Shown: one piece after another, positions 37,960 to 49,093 of the stretch
Layout of the letters: each line of letters starts with the position of its first letter
Position numbering within the stretch: position 1 is the first letter of the stretch
Assembly (NCBI RefSeq): GCF_000003815.2
Contig: NC_049985.1
Location: 15,113,507 to 15,177,506 of the forward strand
Length of the DNA: 64,000 nucleotides
DNA from: Branchiostoma floridae
Taxonomy: Eukaryota > Chordata > Leptocardii > Amphioxiformes > Branchiostomatidae
Direction: 5' to 3'
Notes under the pieces: generated by a model
Database searches by the model: none
Told to the model about the DNA's origin: nothing
The model's input: only the letters and a program-made list of their open reading frames with translations
Program-made: the position numbers and the translations under genes

Positions 37960-39864
37960 TGTTGAGTCAAGGAGGTTGGTTGAGTGTACAAGTTGACAGG
38001 ATCACACTTGCGGAGGATGGCGGTTTTGTTGTGGTGTCCCGGTTTGGCTACGACACCGGAAATGACGATGGTTGGACAGAATGCTTGAAGGCGTGTTGCT
38101 TTGAAAAAACCCGGAGGTCATAAAAATTCACTGCCATGGTAACGGACCAAACAGTGTGAATCAGCAGACGTGGTAACTACTGAATGACGAGCTAAGTTCA
38201 GTCGACATGACTCCATTGGTTACAAGTAAAAGAATGTTTGAACTATTAATTCGTACATTTCCTCTTTATGTAGCCTTCCTTTTCTCAAATCAAGTTATGC
38301 TTAACAGTTAACATTCAGGTCATACTATCGAATGTTACGAATTAAGGGGTTATTTAAAGACTAGAAATACGATTGCAAACTGAACAAAAACTAAACGCAT
38401 ATGCTGTTGCAATTGCCAAAGAAAACTATTAGTAAAAGTGTTACAGTGGAGTTCAAGTGTAGAGTGGGGTCCGACCTTTTGGCGTTGTCGTTAGCGAAGT
38501 CAGGTTTGTGAGCTGGCTGCCCGGGTTCGAATCCCGGGAGCCAGGAGACCAATAAAACCTCATTGTTCCAACATAATACATTTTTCATGTCTCTTCAATA
38601 GAAAAAAGCAACAACTCATAATTAAGAAATACGACATCAAACAGAATACTTTTGAACTTTTGTACTACTATTGTAGGTGGAGATGACACATGAAAGTTAC
38701 TCCAGTGTTGAAAAAGATGTAATTTGTTGTAACATCTGTCTCGTCGAATAAAGAGATTACTCTCCAAGCAAAGGTTGAATCGCGCAGATATAGCAGATCC
38801 TGTCTGGTGAATGTAATGGGACCTGAGATATTTCACTTGATTGGCAGGAATGAGGTGCGTAATTATAGGTTTGGTGTTTATCAACTGGAGAGAGATACTT
38901 ATCGGTGAAATGTAATCCGACAAAAAAACACTTGTCTGAACTTTCTTGCTGTCGGCATAGTTTCTGTCATCATGTCTGGCGTTCATTTGAGGGAGGGGGT
39001 GTGTGTTCTTATATGTGGAAGGTCGTCGAGCGTGTGTCGACATGGCCTTCGTGGCATAAGAACTTGGCCCATATGTGCAGTTACAGTACACTCCGGTCAG
39101 AGGTTGGTGGGAAAGATGGAAAGATCCCGTTTTCTGTCGGGGATTGCGGACAAAAAAAGGGAGATATGGTAGATAGTATTAGCTTGGATAGTAGCCCATA
39201 TGATATGTTGAAAATCGCTAATCAGCGCCCCCCCCCTCCAAAAAATAATTGGTATCCCACCACAACTTACAGTTCAGCAATTAAACCTTGCGTTTTGTAC
39301 AAACCCAGAAATCTGTCTATTTCATACACTGTGACAATGTCAACAATACAAGAAGTATATCAGTTTCACCATAGCAGCTTTAATGCACTTTTAAAACATG
39401 GAAGAAAAGATGGAAAGTCTGAACATATAGTGATGCGAAAATGACACAAAATTGTCTGATAAAATAACAAATATATCAACATCTTGTGTATCATACGTCC
39501 CAGCACTGCCATTCTTCATGAAGACTAATAAAACGGTCACTACATGCCATTGTGTACAATTCCTTGAGTAAAACAGAGTGGTGATTATATCACGGCAGAG
39601 TGTTGTATAAAGATATACCAGGAGAAAAGACAATACTATCATAAAGCAAAACCCGTCTTTGGAAGACATGTACAGACGTTGGCAAATTTATGGCAGCTGA
39701 ATGCAATCATGCGGAAAGACAGCATGTACATATTATCGGAGACGAAAGTCATTGAGTACACGGTCCGTACAAACTGTACCATTCACCAATGCACAAAAGA
39801 AACAACTTACAGATACTGTGAGATTTTAGCTTGAGGGTTAACGGAATCAAGAGCACGTGTTAGA
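37960..39864. other. Between the two minus-strand genes: upstream region of the CAP gene
   Basis: Holds the upstream region of the CAP gene (no TATA box evident), a tRNA-like SINE fragment (38480-38549) and CTCCAAGCA-type repeat ends at 38760 and 39095. The 39.2-39.86 kb part is probably 3' UTR or flank of the VWA gene. The 179-codon plus-strand frame at 38905-39444 has no recognisable feature. Confidence 0.45.
38480..38549 (+). repeat. tRNA-derived SINE-like fragment
   Basis: Has an A-box-like GGCGTTGTCGTTAGCGAAG and a textbook B box (GGTTCGAATCC) within a T-arm hairpin, CCCGGGTTCGAATCCCGGG, ending GAGCCAGGAGAC. A related unit lies inverted at about 44565-44650 and shares GAGCCAGGAGAC. A complete cloverleaf is not evident, so this is read as a SINE head rather than a tRNA gene. 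Confidence 0.55.
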
Positions 39865-42800
39865 TCACGGAAAATCTAAATCGTCGTATGGAAAGCGTCC
39901 TGGGCCTCTGCCGAAGCCTCTGCCGAAGCCTCTGCCTTCATGTCGCCCCCTTTCGTGGCCTCGACCTCCGTGACCATTTTCACGACGTCGGCCCCAGGAA
40001 TGAAACTCCGGATCCTCTGTAGCTTCTTCTTCGAAACTGTCGTCCTCTTCCGAACTCTCCTCTTCCTCCGAACTCTCGTCCTCCTCCGAGCTCTCGTCTT
40101 CCTCCGAGCTCTCGTCCTCCTCTGAACTCTCTTCTTCCTCCGAACTCTCCTCCTCCTCCGAACTCTCCTCTTCCTCCGAACTCTCCTCTTCCTCCGAACT
40201 CTCGTAATCCTCCGAACTCTCGTCCTCCTCCGAGCTCTCGTCTTCCTCCGAGCTCTCCTCCTCCTCCGAACTCTCCTCTTCTTCCGAACTCTCCTCCTCC
40301 GAAGAACTCTCCTCTTCCTCCGAACTCTCCTCTTCCTCCGAACTCTCCTCTTCCTCCGAACTCTCCTCTTCCTCCGGCGTATCGTCGTCCTCCTCCTCTC
40401 GACTGACTTCAACTTCCTCCCCGTCTTGAGGAGTTTGTCCTTCCTCTCCGAGTTCTCCGAGACGCAGGGACAGAGCTAGAGGAGCAACCGGACCGAGCTC
40501 GGCACTCCCCGGGACAGGGATTGGCTGGAGGATCTGGTAGTCATGACGACGCTGCGCCAGAGGTGCCCGGATGTCGGCGGACCTGAGCAGAAATCGTGAT
40601 GAGCCGTCTGGAGGAAGCCTGCTGACCGAAGCGATGGGACGTGACGGTTGGCGAACCAGAGTGACGTCAGGGCGAATCTCCTCCACTGGGCGGATAAAGT
40701 CCACGTCTAGATCAGCTGGTTTACCTGGATTTAAGCAAATAAAAAATATAACGTAAGATTTGCAAAATAAAAACGATAGGCGAGGGCTACAAGCACAGAC
40801 GTTTATACATACATTCAATGTACAAGAAAAATAGTTTACCACACTAGCTACTAACAGTCCTAATGGAGTTTCATTGGAGAGGGGGTGGGGAATTCACTCT
40901 CCGTACGTACCCCAGGAAGGCCTGGTGGGGGCTAGAAAAACTACCAGAGCAGCTGCAAAACTTAACAAACAAATGATCCAACCGCTTATAACCGACACAA
41001 GTGCGTAGCTATAGGACACGAACGGTACCGAAAATTACCGAGGACGTACCGAATTTCGAGTGTAGAAACACGACGGCGTCGTCGATGACTCGGGACATGG
41101 CCCTGTAGCTGTCGGAGTAGAAGAGGTGCTCGGGAACCGGCTCGGAGACAATATCGTGTAGCTCCTGCTCGTTCACGGACGAGCCAACAGCGAAGGCGAA
41201 AATCTCACAGTCCGGACCTTAAAAGACCAAAAAGGCAGTATTAGTATAATTGTAAGATACACAGTCAAGATTTCTAAAACTTATATGTATGACACTGATT
41301 TTTTTTCTATTATAAGGACAGGGATGGTAAGCTCCTCTGGCAGGCTGAATAAAGTTTCTAAACTTGAACTATGCGGCTCCTGACTAGATGTCTTACTGAG
41401 AGATGACTGTGATGTGATGGATGTCGGTGAGCTAAGGAATGAGTCCACTCTGCTACATCTAGTAAGCTCCATTTTTCCTAATCTCCAACCAGATCCACGG
41501 TGCGTAATATATAGTATCAAACTTACCGGTGCCCTTAGCCGGCTATACTCCTTGGTCAGCTTTGTTACTATCTTATGGCACCGTAGGATCTGATTGGAGA
41601 TTACATTTTTCCCTTGGGAAAGGCATGCGCAATTCAAAACATCTACCAGTATTTCCCCGCTCGACTCTGGTGAAAATGAATAAGCCGGAGGTCCCTTATT
41701 TGAGAACACGTTAGAGATCCCTTGGAAGGCCGTGAATTAGGCTAATCAAACTGTACAGCCCGGTCTTACGTAGCTGGTATTTGCTGTACAAAACGGATGT
41801 GTTACACCCAATGTGATTTACTAGTTATACACAACAAACCGAGACCTCGCTGTACTCACCTTCGATAGAATCCTTGAGCGCGTCGGCAGCAGGTCTGGGG
41901 CTCCCTCCCACGTTAGACTTCCCGTCCGTGATGAGGAACAGGATCTTGGCGGCGGCAGGCCTGGACCCAGCCGTGCTCACAAACACGTCATCCTTGGCCA
42001 TGTTCAGGGCAACGGCAGTAGCCGTGGAACCACCTGTAGAATGAATGGAAGATTCTTTTGTTAGGAACTTTTAGCGCGGTCAAAATTGTCGTAGGCCGTC
42101 TCACGATTTTAATATCGCAGTATTTTCTAGCAGGCTGTTACAGAACCAAGCACTGACAAGTGATCTTAGTCTATGTCGTCACGTTGCTAGAATAATGGAT
42201 CTGAAATGCCCAGTTAACGGAAAGGCTGCATGAAAATGTACAGTAACCCCTTTACCATGTGTCTAATCGGCAGAAAGAAATAAACCCAAGCCAAAAATCT
42301 TGCAGAAGAACATTTCTTTAGAAGTATAATGATTAAAAAGAAGGTCGCAGGCTCGTGGTTGAGTCTACACATACATTGTGAGTTGATTAGAACATTTTAA
42401 CTGTTATCTCAATTAACATGTTAAGTTTCTTGTCGTTATACTGACTTTCGTAGGCGATATCCCCGATGGCAGACAGCACGGCAGCCCGGCTGGTGTGGGC
42501 GTTAAAGTCGAACTCCACTCGCGTCTTGCCCTCGTCTGAGAAGGACACCCCCGCCACTCGGGTGTTCGCTGGGTCGATCGGGGCCGGGAAGATTTCAAGC
42601 AGGCTCTGTAATGTAGCACCACGACAAAAATCAATATATATTCAGTACTTTATACAATAAGACAGATTGCGTTCCTCATATTGGAATCAAACAATAGCAA
42701 TCAAGTAAGGTATACTTCTCATTTCCAAACGTCCGGGCAACTTTCGGGAACGTAGCCTGGATACCAGACCCCAGGCCAATCTGATATTTTTAAGATCGGG

Positions 42801-45036
42801 CTGGGGTCTGGTATCCAGGCTTTCGGGAACAAAAAGTATGATATAAAAGACACCTACTACACAAGACGTAAATAGAATAGTCGTAGGCATTATCTGCGTA
42901 CATTTTCATATATACATTTCAATTTTTTCGTTTCCACAAACAGCCCGACCGGGCCCCGGTTTGGGAATGTGACGTAGGCCTAAATAGGACCTCTCTGGTA
43001 TCAGAGAACGGACTCCAATGTAATGCAAGATTTTTATTTTATCTTACAATTCCTCTTTCTCGAGTGAAGGGTTTCAATGGGTCTTCAAGAAAATGTGACA
43101 AGAGCAAATGTTTTGTATACCATGTCCTGTGCCGATTCACGCATTTATAAAACCGCCCTGACTACATAGATTTCGTACAGAAGGCAACTTTTTTTCTTCT
43201 GTCCAACTTTATTTTTCGCACACTTGCATCAGTTTTGCAGTGCCCACAGCATGTCGGGCATATAATGAAGTCGAAATACAGTATTGTTGACTATCCTGCA
43301 TCATCAACAATCAATGCAAAGGGACGCTACGTACCTGTACGTCTTCCTTTGCCCGGTCGAAGTTGCCCGGTCCGACGCTGCCACTTTTGTCGAAGACGAA
43401 GACCATGTCGATAACCATAGGCTCTTCATCGTCTGCTGCCTGGAACCCCCTGCGGCCGACCTTGTTCAGAAAACCTCTCGCCAAGGCGGTCAGAGTCTGT
43501 TCGCGTGTAGGAGTGCCACCTAGCGACATAAACACGAAAAGCAGCCGTCAGATACAACCCTATGGATTTGTTTGACAAAAACGCCTTTATGCTTCCAGAA
43601 TTAGCAGCTAGGGGGCTCAAGCTTATGTCACTTCTTCCCGAGTACACGAGCTAACAACTACTACCCAAAATCGCGACCATAGCGTATCAAGAACACGAGA
43701 TATTATACCCGGAAGTTCCACTGCACTACCAAGGGAAGCCACTGTGTGGTCCAAAATCATTTCCAGATTTTGTTACACCCTAACAAGGACATTATATAAT
43801 GTCCTTGACCCTACCAACATACCAAGTATGAAACTAATCCCTCCAGCCGTTCATAAGTTATCTTGTACACAGGCAGACAGACAAACGCAAGTGAAAATGT
43901 AACCTCCATGATTATTTCATGGAGGGAATAAGTCCCCACTTTACAAAAGGAAAGAAGAAAAGAAAGAAGGGCCACCGAATGAATGACCAAGATGGCCCTA
44001 ATAGTTACATCATTATAAGGTGACGTCACTCACATTGTTGTTTCTCCTCCCGGAGTGGCGGGCAGCACCTGTCATGTTCCAGCATATTCTGCACCACCTG
44101 CCGGGTCCGGTACACCGTGCTGCACCCAAATATGGACGTCTTTGGACTCCAACTACTCCACTCCGACACCTGCAGGTCAACCGCACATAAGCGACAACAC
44201 AACATGGACTTATTAAAACGTAATCTTGCGGATACGTGACGTCAGTAATTGGTCGAAAGGGCCATGAAGTTTATTTTAGAAAAAAGATATTGGTGGGCGT
44301 CATAGACAACACAACGTGTTTACGGCATACACTGTATAAAACAAACAAACAAACAAATTTTCCTTTACCAATGACGTTGAAAAGTTTTAGTTCAAAAACA
44401 ATAAAAGTATATTCAAACTGAATGAATAAGTGCAGGAAAGAATTGATACGCATACACGAATGAATGGACGAATGGACGGAAGGACGAAATAATGAACATG
44501 TCAATACGATGAACAGAAGAATGAAAGAACGAACAAATAGACGAATTGAAAGAAAGGGCGAGTAGAAACAGTCTCCTGGCTCTCGAGAATCGACCCCCCT
44601 CTCAGTTCACAACCCAGTGCCGCTAACCGCTGCGCCAAAAGTTCGGTTGCTGGCGCTTGAATCCCACTGTTACAGGATAAATGCATGACAAATTGCCTAC
44701 TCATAGCCTGATTAAATCTCGCTTATAGCAGCCCGCCAAACATTCGGAGGGGCCAGTTACAGCCCTGGACAGCGGAGTTTGTGTTACACAGACTAGCCTA
44801 CTCACCCTGCACAAGCTAGCGAGGAAGTCTGTACAGGAGCCGTGATCGACTGGAGGCCGGAGGATGGGTCCATCCGGGGGTATCCTCCTCGCCAGGGTAC
44901 TAGTATCCTCCAGCCCATGGTACAGGTTCAGGTAGCCCGAGGTCCGGGGACCCTGGGGCGGGGCAGGGCCCTGGGGTCTGGCGACCGAGGCTACCACCAG
45001 GGTAAGTGTCGCCAACACCACAGAAAGGCTAGGCAT
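39865..45036 (-). CDS. Secreted VWA protein with TSP1-like segment, acidic (E/D)ESSEE repeats and basic Gly/Arg tail (7 coding exons)
   Basis: Exons: 44806-45036, 44034-44169, 43335-43519, 42446-42605, 41860-42033, 41050-41217, 39865-40724. GT-AG introns and matching phases give 637 aa. Signal peptide 1-19 (VVLATLTLVVASVA), then a Pro-rich stretch and two Cys near 65-75. Residues 78-123 (VSEWSSWSPKTSIFGC, then CC and C) resemble a TSP1 repeat with some Cys missing. The VWA domain spans about 157-350 with a full MIDAS: DKSGS (166-170), T241 in SGSTAT, D274 in LITDGKS; so metal-dependent ligand binding is likely by family knowledge. Residues 453-592 are mostly (E/D)ESSEE hexapeptides; 593-637 are Gly/Arg/His-rich and end YDDLDFP. 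All repeat serines sit in S-x-E sites, the pattern used by the secretory kinase Fam20C. Probably extracellular matrix; the exact role is unknown. Confidence 0.88.
40039..40378 (-). repeat. Coding 18-bp minisatellite, (E/D)ESSEE repeats
   Basis: About 18 imperfect copies of an 18-bp unit encode E-E-E-E-S-S with occasional D, Y or an extra S. It lies in the last exon of the VWA gene. Codon variants (GAG/GAA, GAC/GAG) differ between units, so the array is not freshly expanded. Copy number may vary between alleles. Confidence 0.9.
42722..42985 (+). repeat. Second copy of the 3700-3893 repeat, split by a palindromic insertion
   Basis: Collinear with the repeat at 3700-3893 through ACACAAGACGTAAA, GAATAGTCGT and TTTCCACAAACAGCCCG, except for the 69-bp insertion at 42752-42820. 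It lies in the intron between coding exons 3 and 4 of the VWA gene. Confidence 0.75.
42742..42830. mobile_element. Tiny palindromic element (69 bp) with 10-bp target duplication
   Basis: TTTCGGGAAC occurs on both sides (42742-42751 and 42821-42830). The element has perfect 20-bp inverted ends, GCCTGGATACCAGACCCCAG and its complement, around a loop of about 27 bases. A longer diverged member is at 51867-51963. It is inserted into an older repeat, which gives their relative age. Confidence 0.85.
44562..44652 (-). repeat. tRNA-derived SINE-like fragment
   Basis: On the minus strand, GGCGCAGCGGTTAGCGGC resembles an A box and GGGTCGATTCTCG a B box. It ends GAGCCAGGAGAC like the unit at 38480-38549. 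It lies in the intron between coding exons 1 and 2 of the VWA gene. Confidence 0.5.
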
Positions 45037-45410
45037 GTTGATTCCTTTAGAAAGAGAGAAATAAGTTCGATTCATAATTATAAGATTTAACTTTGCAAAA
45101 TAGATCATGTACGGTAATGTAAAACTGTAATTATACACAATAAACACAAAAATTCATTTCGGACATTGGCAAAGTTTGAATTTAGGGAAAACACACATAT
45201 ATTTAGTAGGCTGCAACTTTTCAGACAACCAGTATTCTTCCATCTTGCCCCCATCGCAAGCTAGGCCCTTATGCATATGCATATGGAACAGTCCTCTGCA
45301 TATCTGATTTAGACAGGATAATACCCCAGTAAACTATACAATAAACTTTTCCAAATACGACATACATTTAGTTACTGCAAGAAAAGTAACAGTGAAATTG
45401 TTCAACTTAC

Positions 45411-45450
45411 TTCGTCGCAAACGTCCTCTGCGATAGAAAATCGAGGTTTG
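45411..45450 (-). other. Probable non-coding first exon of the VWA gene
   Basis: It lies about 30 nt downstream of the TATA box and ends at GACGAA/GTAAGTTG, a strong donor. The likely partner acceptor is CTTTCTAAAG/GAATC at 45045, eight bases before the start codon at 45036. The start of this exon is inferred from TATA spacing. Confidence 0.5.
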
Positions 45451-45473
45451 ACCGTTCCCCTGTTTTGTGAGCT

Positions 45474-45481
45474 CTTTTATA
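45474..45481 (-). promoter_or_regulatory. TATA box of the VWA gene
   Basis: TATAAAAG on the minus strand within GGGGTATAAAAGAGCTC, correctly spaced upstream of a putative first exon with a consensus donor. A focused TATA promoter fits a tissue-restricted gene. Confidence 0.6.
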
Positions 45482-45599
45482 CCCCTGTATACGGCGTACA
45501 CAACAGGAAGTAGGGCCTTGGATGACGACCGGAAGTACAGAGAACAAACCGAGAAACTGCACCTACAGCGGATCATTCGTTACCCGTTATGATTCTGAG

Positions 45600-48500
45600 A
45601 AGTCAAAATCAGAGAACGTCATTTTAGTCCATATTATCAGATAGATCTTTATTGCATGTGATTTTTAATTCCATTTAAATCTTTTTATTTAACATATAAC
45701 TGCTAAGGTTGTTGCTATGTTGGCAGTAAAAGCTAGGAGGTTGGTAAACCGTAAAGGCAGGGAAGTTAACTTGTTAAGATCCGTGGTAAAAGCGAAGTCA
45801 TGTTATTGTCAGTTAAAGTATATGAAAAGTAATGGTCAATCATTTTTTAAGGATGTTAAGGGGTTAACTACTACAATATGACCTAATAAAGTTCTCAGTA
45901 AATCTTTATGAACACTGCAACACGTAATCTTGAGTTATCAGGGATGTTAAGGGGCTAACTTCAACATATGACCTGATAAAGTTCGCAGTTAATCTTTCTG
46001 TGCACTTCAACACGTAACATAAATGTCATGTTTTGCAGTGCGACCTTGTTTGTATTGCGGTCATTGACCCCTAATTTGCATGGCAAGACGCCAAGGTCAA
46101 ACTCCCTACTGCTTCGCTATGTTACTTCCGGTCACCTTCTCGACTGGTACATGTAACTGACCCCTCCCAATACAAATCCACTGCATGGTATTCTGTGATA
46201 TACGCAATATTTGACCCAACCTACAAGGAAATGTCATTTCACAACGTTAGAAGTAATAAACAACTGTCTCCAGTCAGTACTAACTTTGATGGGGAGAAAA
46301 TATACTTGTATGTGCGCTTTGTTCAATAACTTTCCATCATATCATACAACTCGGGTAAGCATTCACAATACACAAATTTGAATAGTGGTAAAGTCCTACC
46401 TGGAAATCTCTTGTTGGACACCGAATTGTCATAAAACTGTTTAATTTGAAAAAAAAAGAATCAAGTAAAGCACGCTTTTCATATCAACAATATATTATCC
46501 AGGTCAGGACATATGTTATCAAGTTAACATTTCACAAAGGATTTAGGTATATCTTTTTCTCACAATATACATTACATATGCAGTGAAACGTCCAATGTTT
46601 ATAACCAAATAGCTTTCATCAAGACAAACCATAATGTAATGTGTCAATCTTGAGGAAAAAAGGATACATTGGTCAATGAAAAAAGGATCCATTGACTCTT
46701 ACACCTCATCATAATGTCTCGTTGTCAAGTTGCCTACATGACATTCATTTTTGTGCTACCAATCCTTGTTCCAACCAGTTATTCATGTGCAATATAGTAT
46801 ATTGTGGATAACATGAATTGAAAGTGTACATCTCACAATTATACATGATATAGTTGCTGATTTGTACAGTTCAAACAGAACACAACAAAAACATACAGTG
46901 CTTTGGGATTGCTGTACATGATTTACTGCATAGAAAATCATTTGTATCAACTACAAAACATTCTACAGAATTACAACAAGATTCAACTTATACGAAACTG
47001 CTATATTGCACAATATGGAATAATGTACTGATAGAAGGACTGCTACAATGTACAAGCGTCCATAACAAACAAAAAATTATGTTAACTTTACATGTGCATG
47101 TACACGACAATAGCTGCCTGAAGCGATGTTGTATCATGCAAGCTGAAATTCAAATTCATATGCATCAATGGCTATATGATATCTTCATACACCATCGAGG
47201 TTTAAATGGCCCAGGTTTTGGGTGACCATGGGAGCTGGGAGCATTTTTCATGGAATCCTTACATCTAATGTTTTTATCCAATGCAGCAAGGTATTGTAGC
47301 GGCCATGTTGGTATAGACTGTTCCCACATTCTAATACTGCAAAATAATTTAGCATGGGCTTCAATACCTATGCAGACATGGCTAGAGCTGCAAAAGACCA
47401 AAATCTATGGTAGAAAACCATTCACAACGTTGACAGCAGCAACTTTGTTAATTTCTGTATCTGAATCTATAAAGCCAGTATAACCACCCTTTTGCATAAC
47501 ACTCTGACAGGTCTAAGGTAAGACATGTATTGTGTTACAGCTTGCAGTGTTTTGCATGGGATCAATCCTGTAGAATCATTTTTGTTATTTGGCTTTGTTA
47601 TTGTACTTCATGATCAACTCCAAATACAGAACTAACATTTTGTGTCATGTTGCACCTCATGAGCGTTTCAGTTTCAGACACCACCTAATGCCTGGTCTGT
47701 CACCTTTATCCATGGGGTAACCAATATTCATTGTTCTTAAACAAAGGGTATTCAAGGGATATCAGGTCGATAGATGATGGTTTCAAATAATTTTTTAAAT
47801 ATTTTGAACGTATTACAATTCAAAACCACCATCTGTCGACTTGTTATCCCTGAAAACCCTATTTTTGAAAACAACAGATACAGGGTTCTCCAGGAATAAA
47901 GGTTCATTATCATTATATCCTCATCTTTGCTATTTTCCCTGATTCTGCTTTACCAACATGACCTTACAAGCTCATTCACCATTCCAAGTGTGCATGACAA
48001 AGTTCAAACATGAAGTCCCATGTCCAGAATAGTTCTCATCGCAACCAATTTGCACAACGATGTCCAGATTTGTTCTGTTTATGTCTCTGGGGCCTTCATC
48101 TTTCACATATTACCCACAATTCATATCACTGCACATGTGTACTCCGAATGGTGAACAAGCTTATTAATATGCTAACTGTTCCTGGGGTCATCAACAATAC
48201 ATCCAAATATAATATTTTACTATACATCAGCAAAGAGAGGGTTAAACAATGCTCCAGTCTAGTGGTCATATCATACATTGAAATGGTATATACAGCGTTT
48301 GATATACTACATGTAGTGATTGTAGTCCCTCATATATATCACAATATAACGTATTCATTATGTTGGTACCGTAAATTTGCTTACTTTCACTGAGGTGTTA
48401 TTTTGTGGTAGAAGTTAGAAGGGGAAAGGAGACAACTGTAGTGTTTCAAACTTGTGGATGAGACCATTCTGTGGTATGATAATTTCGAAATCCAGACACC

Positions 48501-48697
48501 TTATATCATAATATCTTTCGAAATGCATACATCTCATATCATATCTTTTGAAATGCATACACTTCATATCATAATATCTATAAGGGACTTAATGCACCAT
48601 CTCATATCATACTATTTATAATGTATTGAATACACTTTTGACAACTACAGTGTTTTCTGTGTTGCTACACAGTCGTCAGTTACAGTGTCCACAGAGT
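45600..48697. other. Between VWA gene promoter and TMEM60 stop: no gene seen
   Basis: AT-rich unique sequence. Part is probably the 3' UTR of TMEM60 (minus strand). A near-duplicated block, AAGGATGTTAAGGGGTTAACT (45850) and GGGATGTTAAGGGGCTAACT (45940), repeats with about 90 bp spacing and is followed each time by TATGACCT-ATAAAGTTC. An ATATCATATC-type repeat occurs at 48500-48620. No exon was recognised. Confidence 0.45.
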
Positions 48698-49093
48698 TTA
48701 GTCATTTCTCAAACGCAGTAAGAAACTTCTGAAGATGTCCCCAGCCACGCAGAGCAGGAAACCCCATAGCGGCAGGAAGGCCAGGTAGAACGGGATCCCC
48801 TGGAAATACTGTAGCTTTAGACACAACGCCATCTGGAATCCAAGCTTCAACATCATGACCAGCAAGTACCACAGTTTCTTCCTCATGGTGACGTCATCTG
48901 TGTCGTAGCCATTCCGACAATGTCTGATCATCCGAAGGGCCAGCATGGCGAGAATGATAGCGTCGAAGGCCCACAGGGGGACGAAGATGATGAACCAGTT
49001 CCAGCCGGTCCCCCCGTCCAGTCTCAGGACGAGCAGAATGAGGAAAAACAATGTCATGAGCCATGTAAACAGTACACGGTGAACCAGCGCCAT
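48698..49093 (-). CDS. TMEM60: TMEM60-like four-span membrane protein
   Basis: Single coding exon, 131 aa, close to the 133 aa of vertebrate TMEM60. The start MALVHRVLFTWLM aligns with the start of the family, and the ATG has a good context (AAAATGG). The open frame extends 24 codons upstream to another ATG, but that part does not look conserved. Four hydrophobic segments lie at about 6-25, 31-52, 73-93 and 100-122. Family hallmarks are visible: TWLMTLFFLILLVLRLD, WNWFIIFVPLWAFD, KLWYLLVMMLKL, and a late FLPLWGFL. The protein belongs to the TMEM185/TMEM60 superfamily and its molecular function is unknown. It faces away from the ornithine carrier gene. Confidence 0.9.
   Translation of the reverse strand: MALVHRVLFTWLMTLFFLILLVLRLDGGTGWNWFIIFVPLWAFDAIILAMLALRMIRHCRNGYDTDDVTMRKKLWYLLVMMLKLGFQMALCLKLQYFQGIPFYLAFLPLWGFLLCVAGDIFRSFLLRLRND

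Noticed and set aside
38480-38549. tRNA gene
   Set aside because: A perfect T-arm and B box are present, but no complete cloverleaf or acceptor stem was found, and a diverged relative exists at 44562-44652, so a SINE head is more likely.
38905-39444. Open frame of 179 codons on the plus strand
   Set aside because: No recognisable feature; it overlaps a repeat end and lies just beyond the stop codon of the VWA gene.
39876-40412. A 178-codon minus-strand frame rich in Arg (RRKRRVRR repeats)
   Set aside because: It is the shifted frame of the (E/D)ESSEE coding minisatellite. The acidic frame joins six upstream exons in phase and contains the natural stop.
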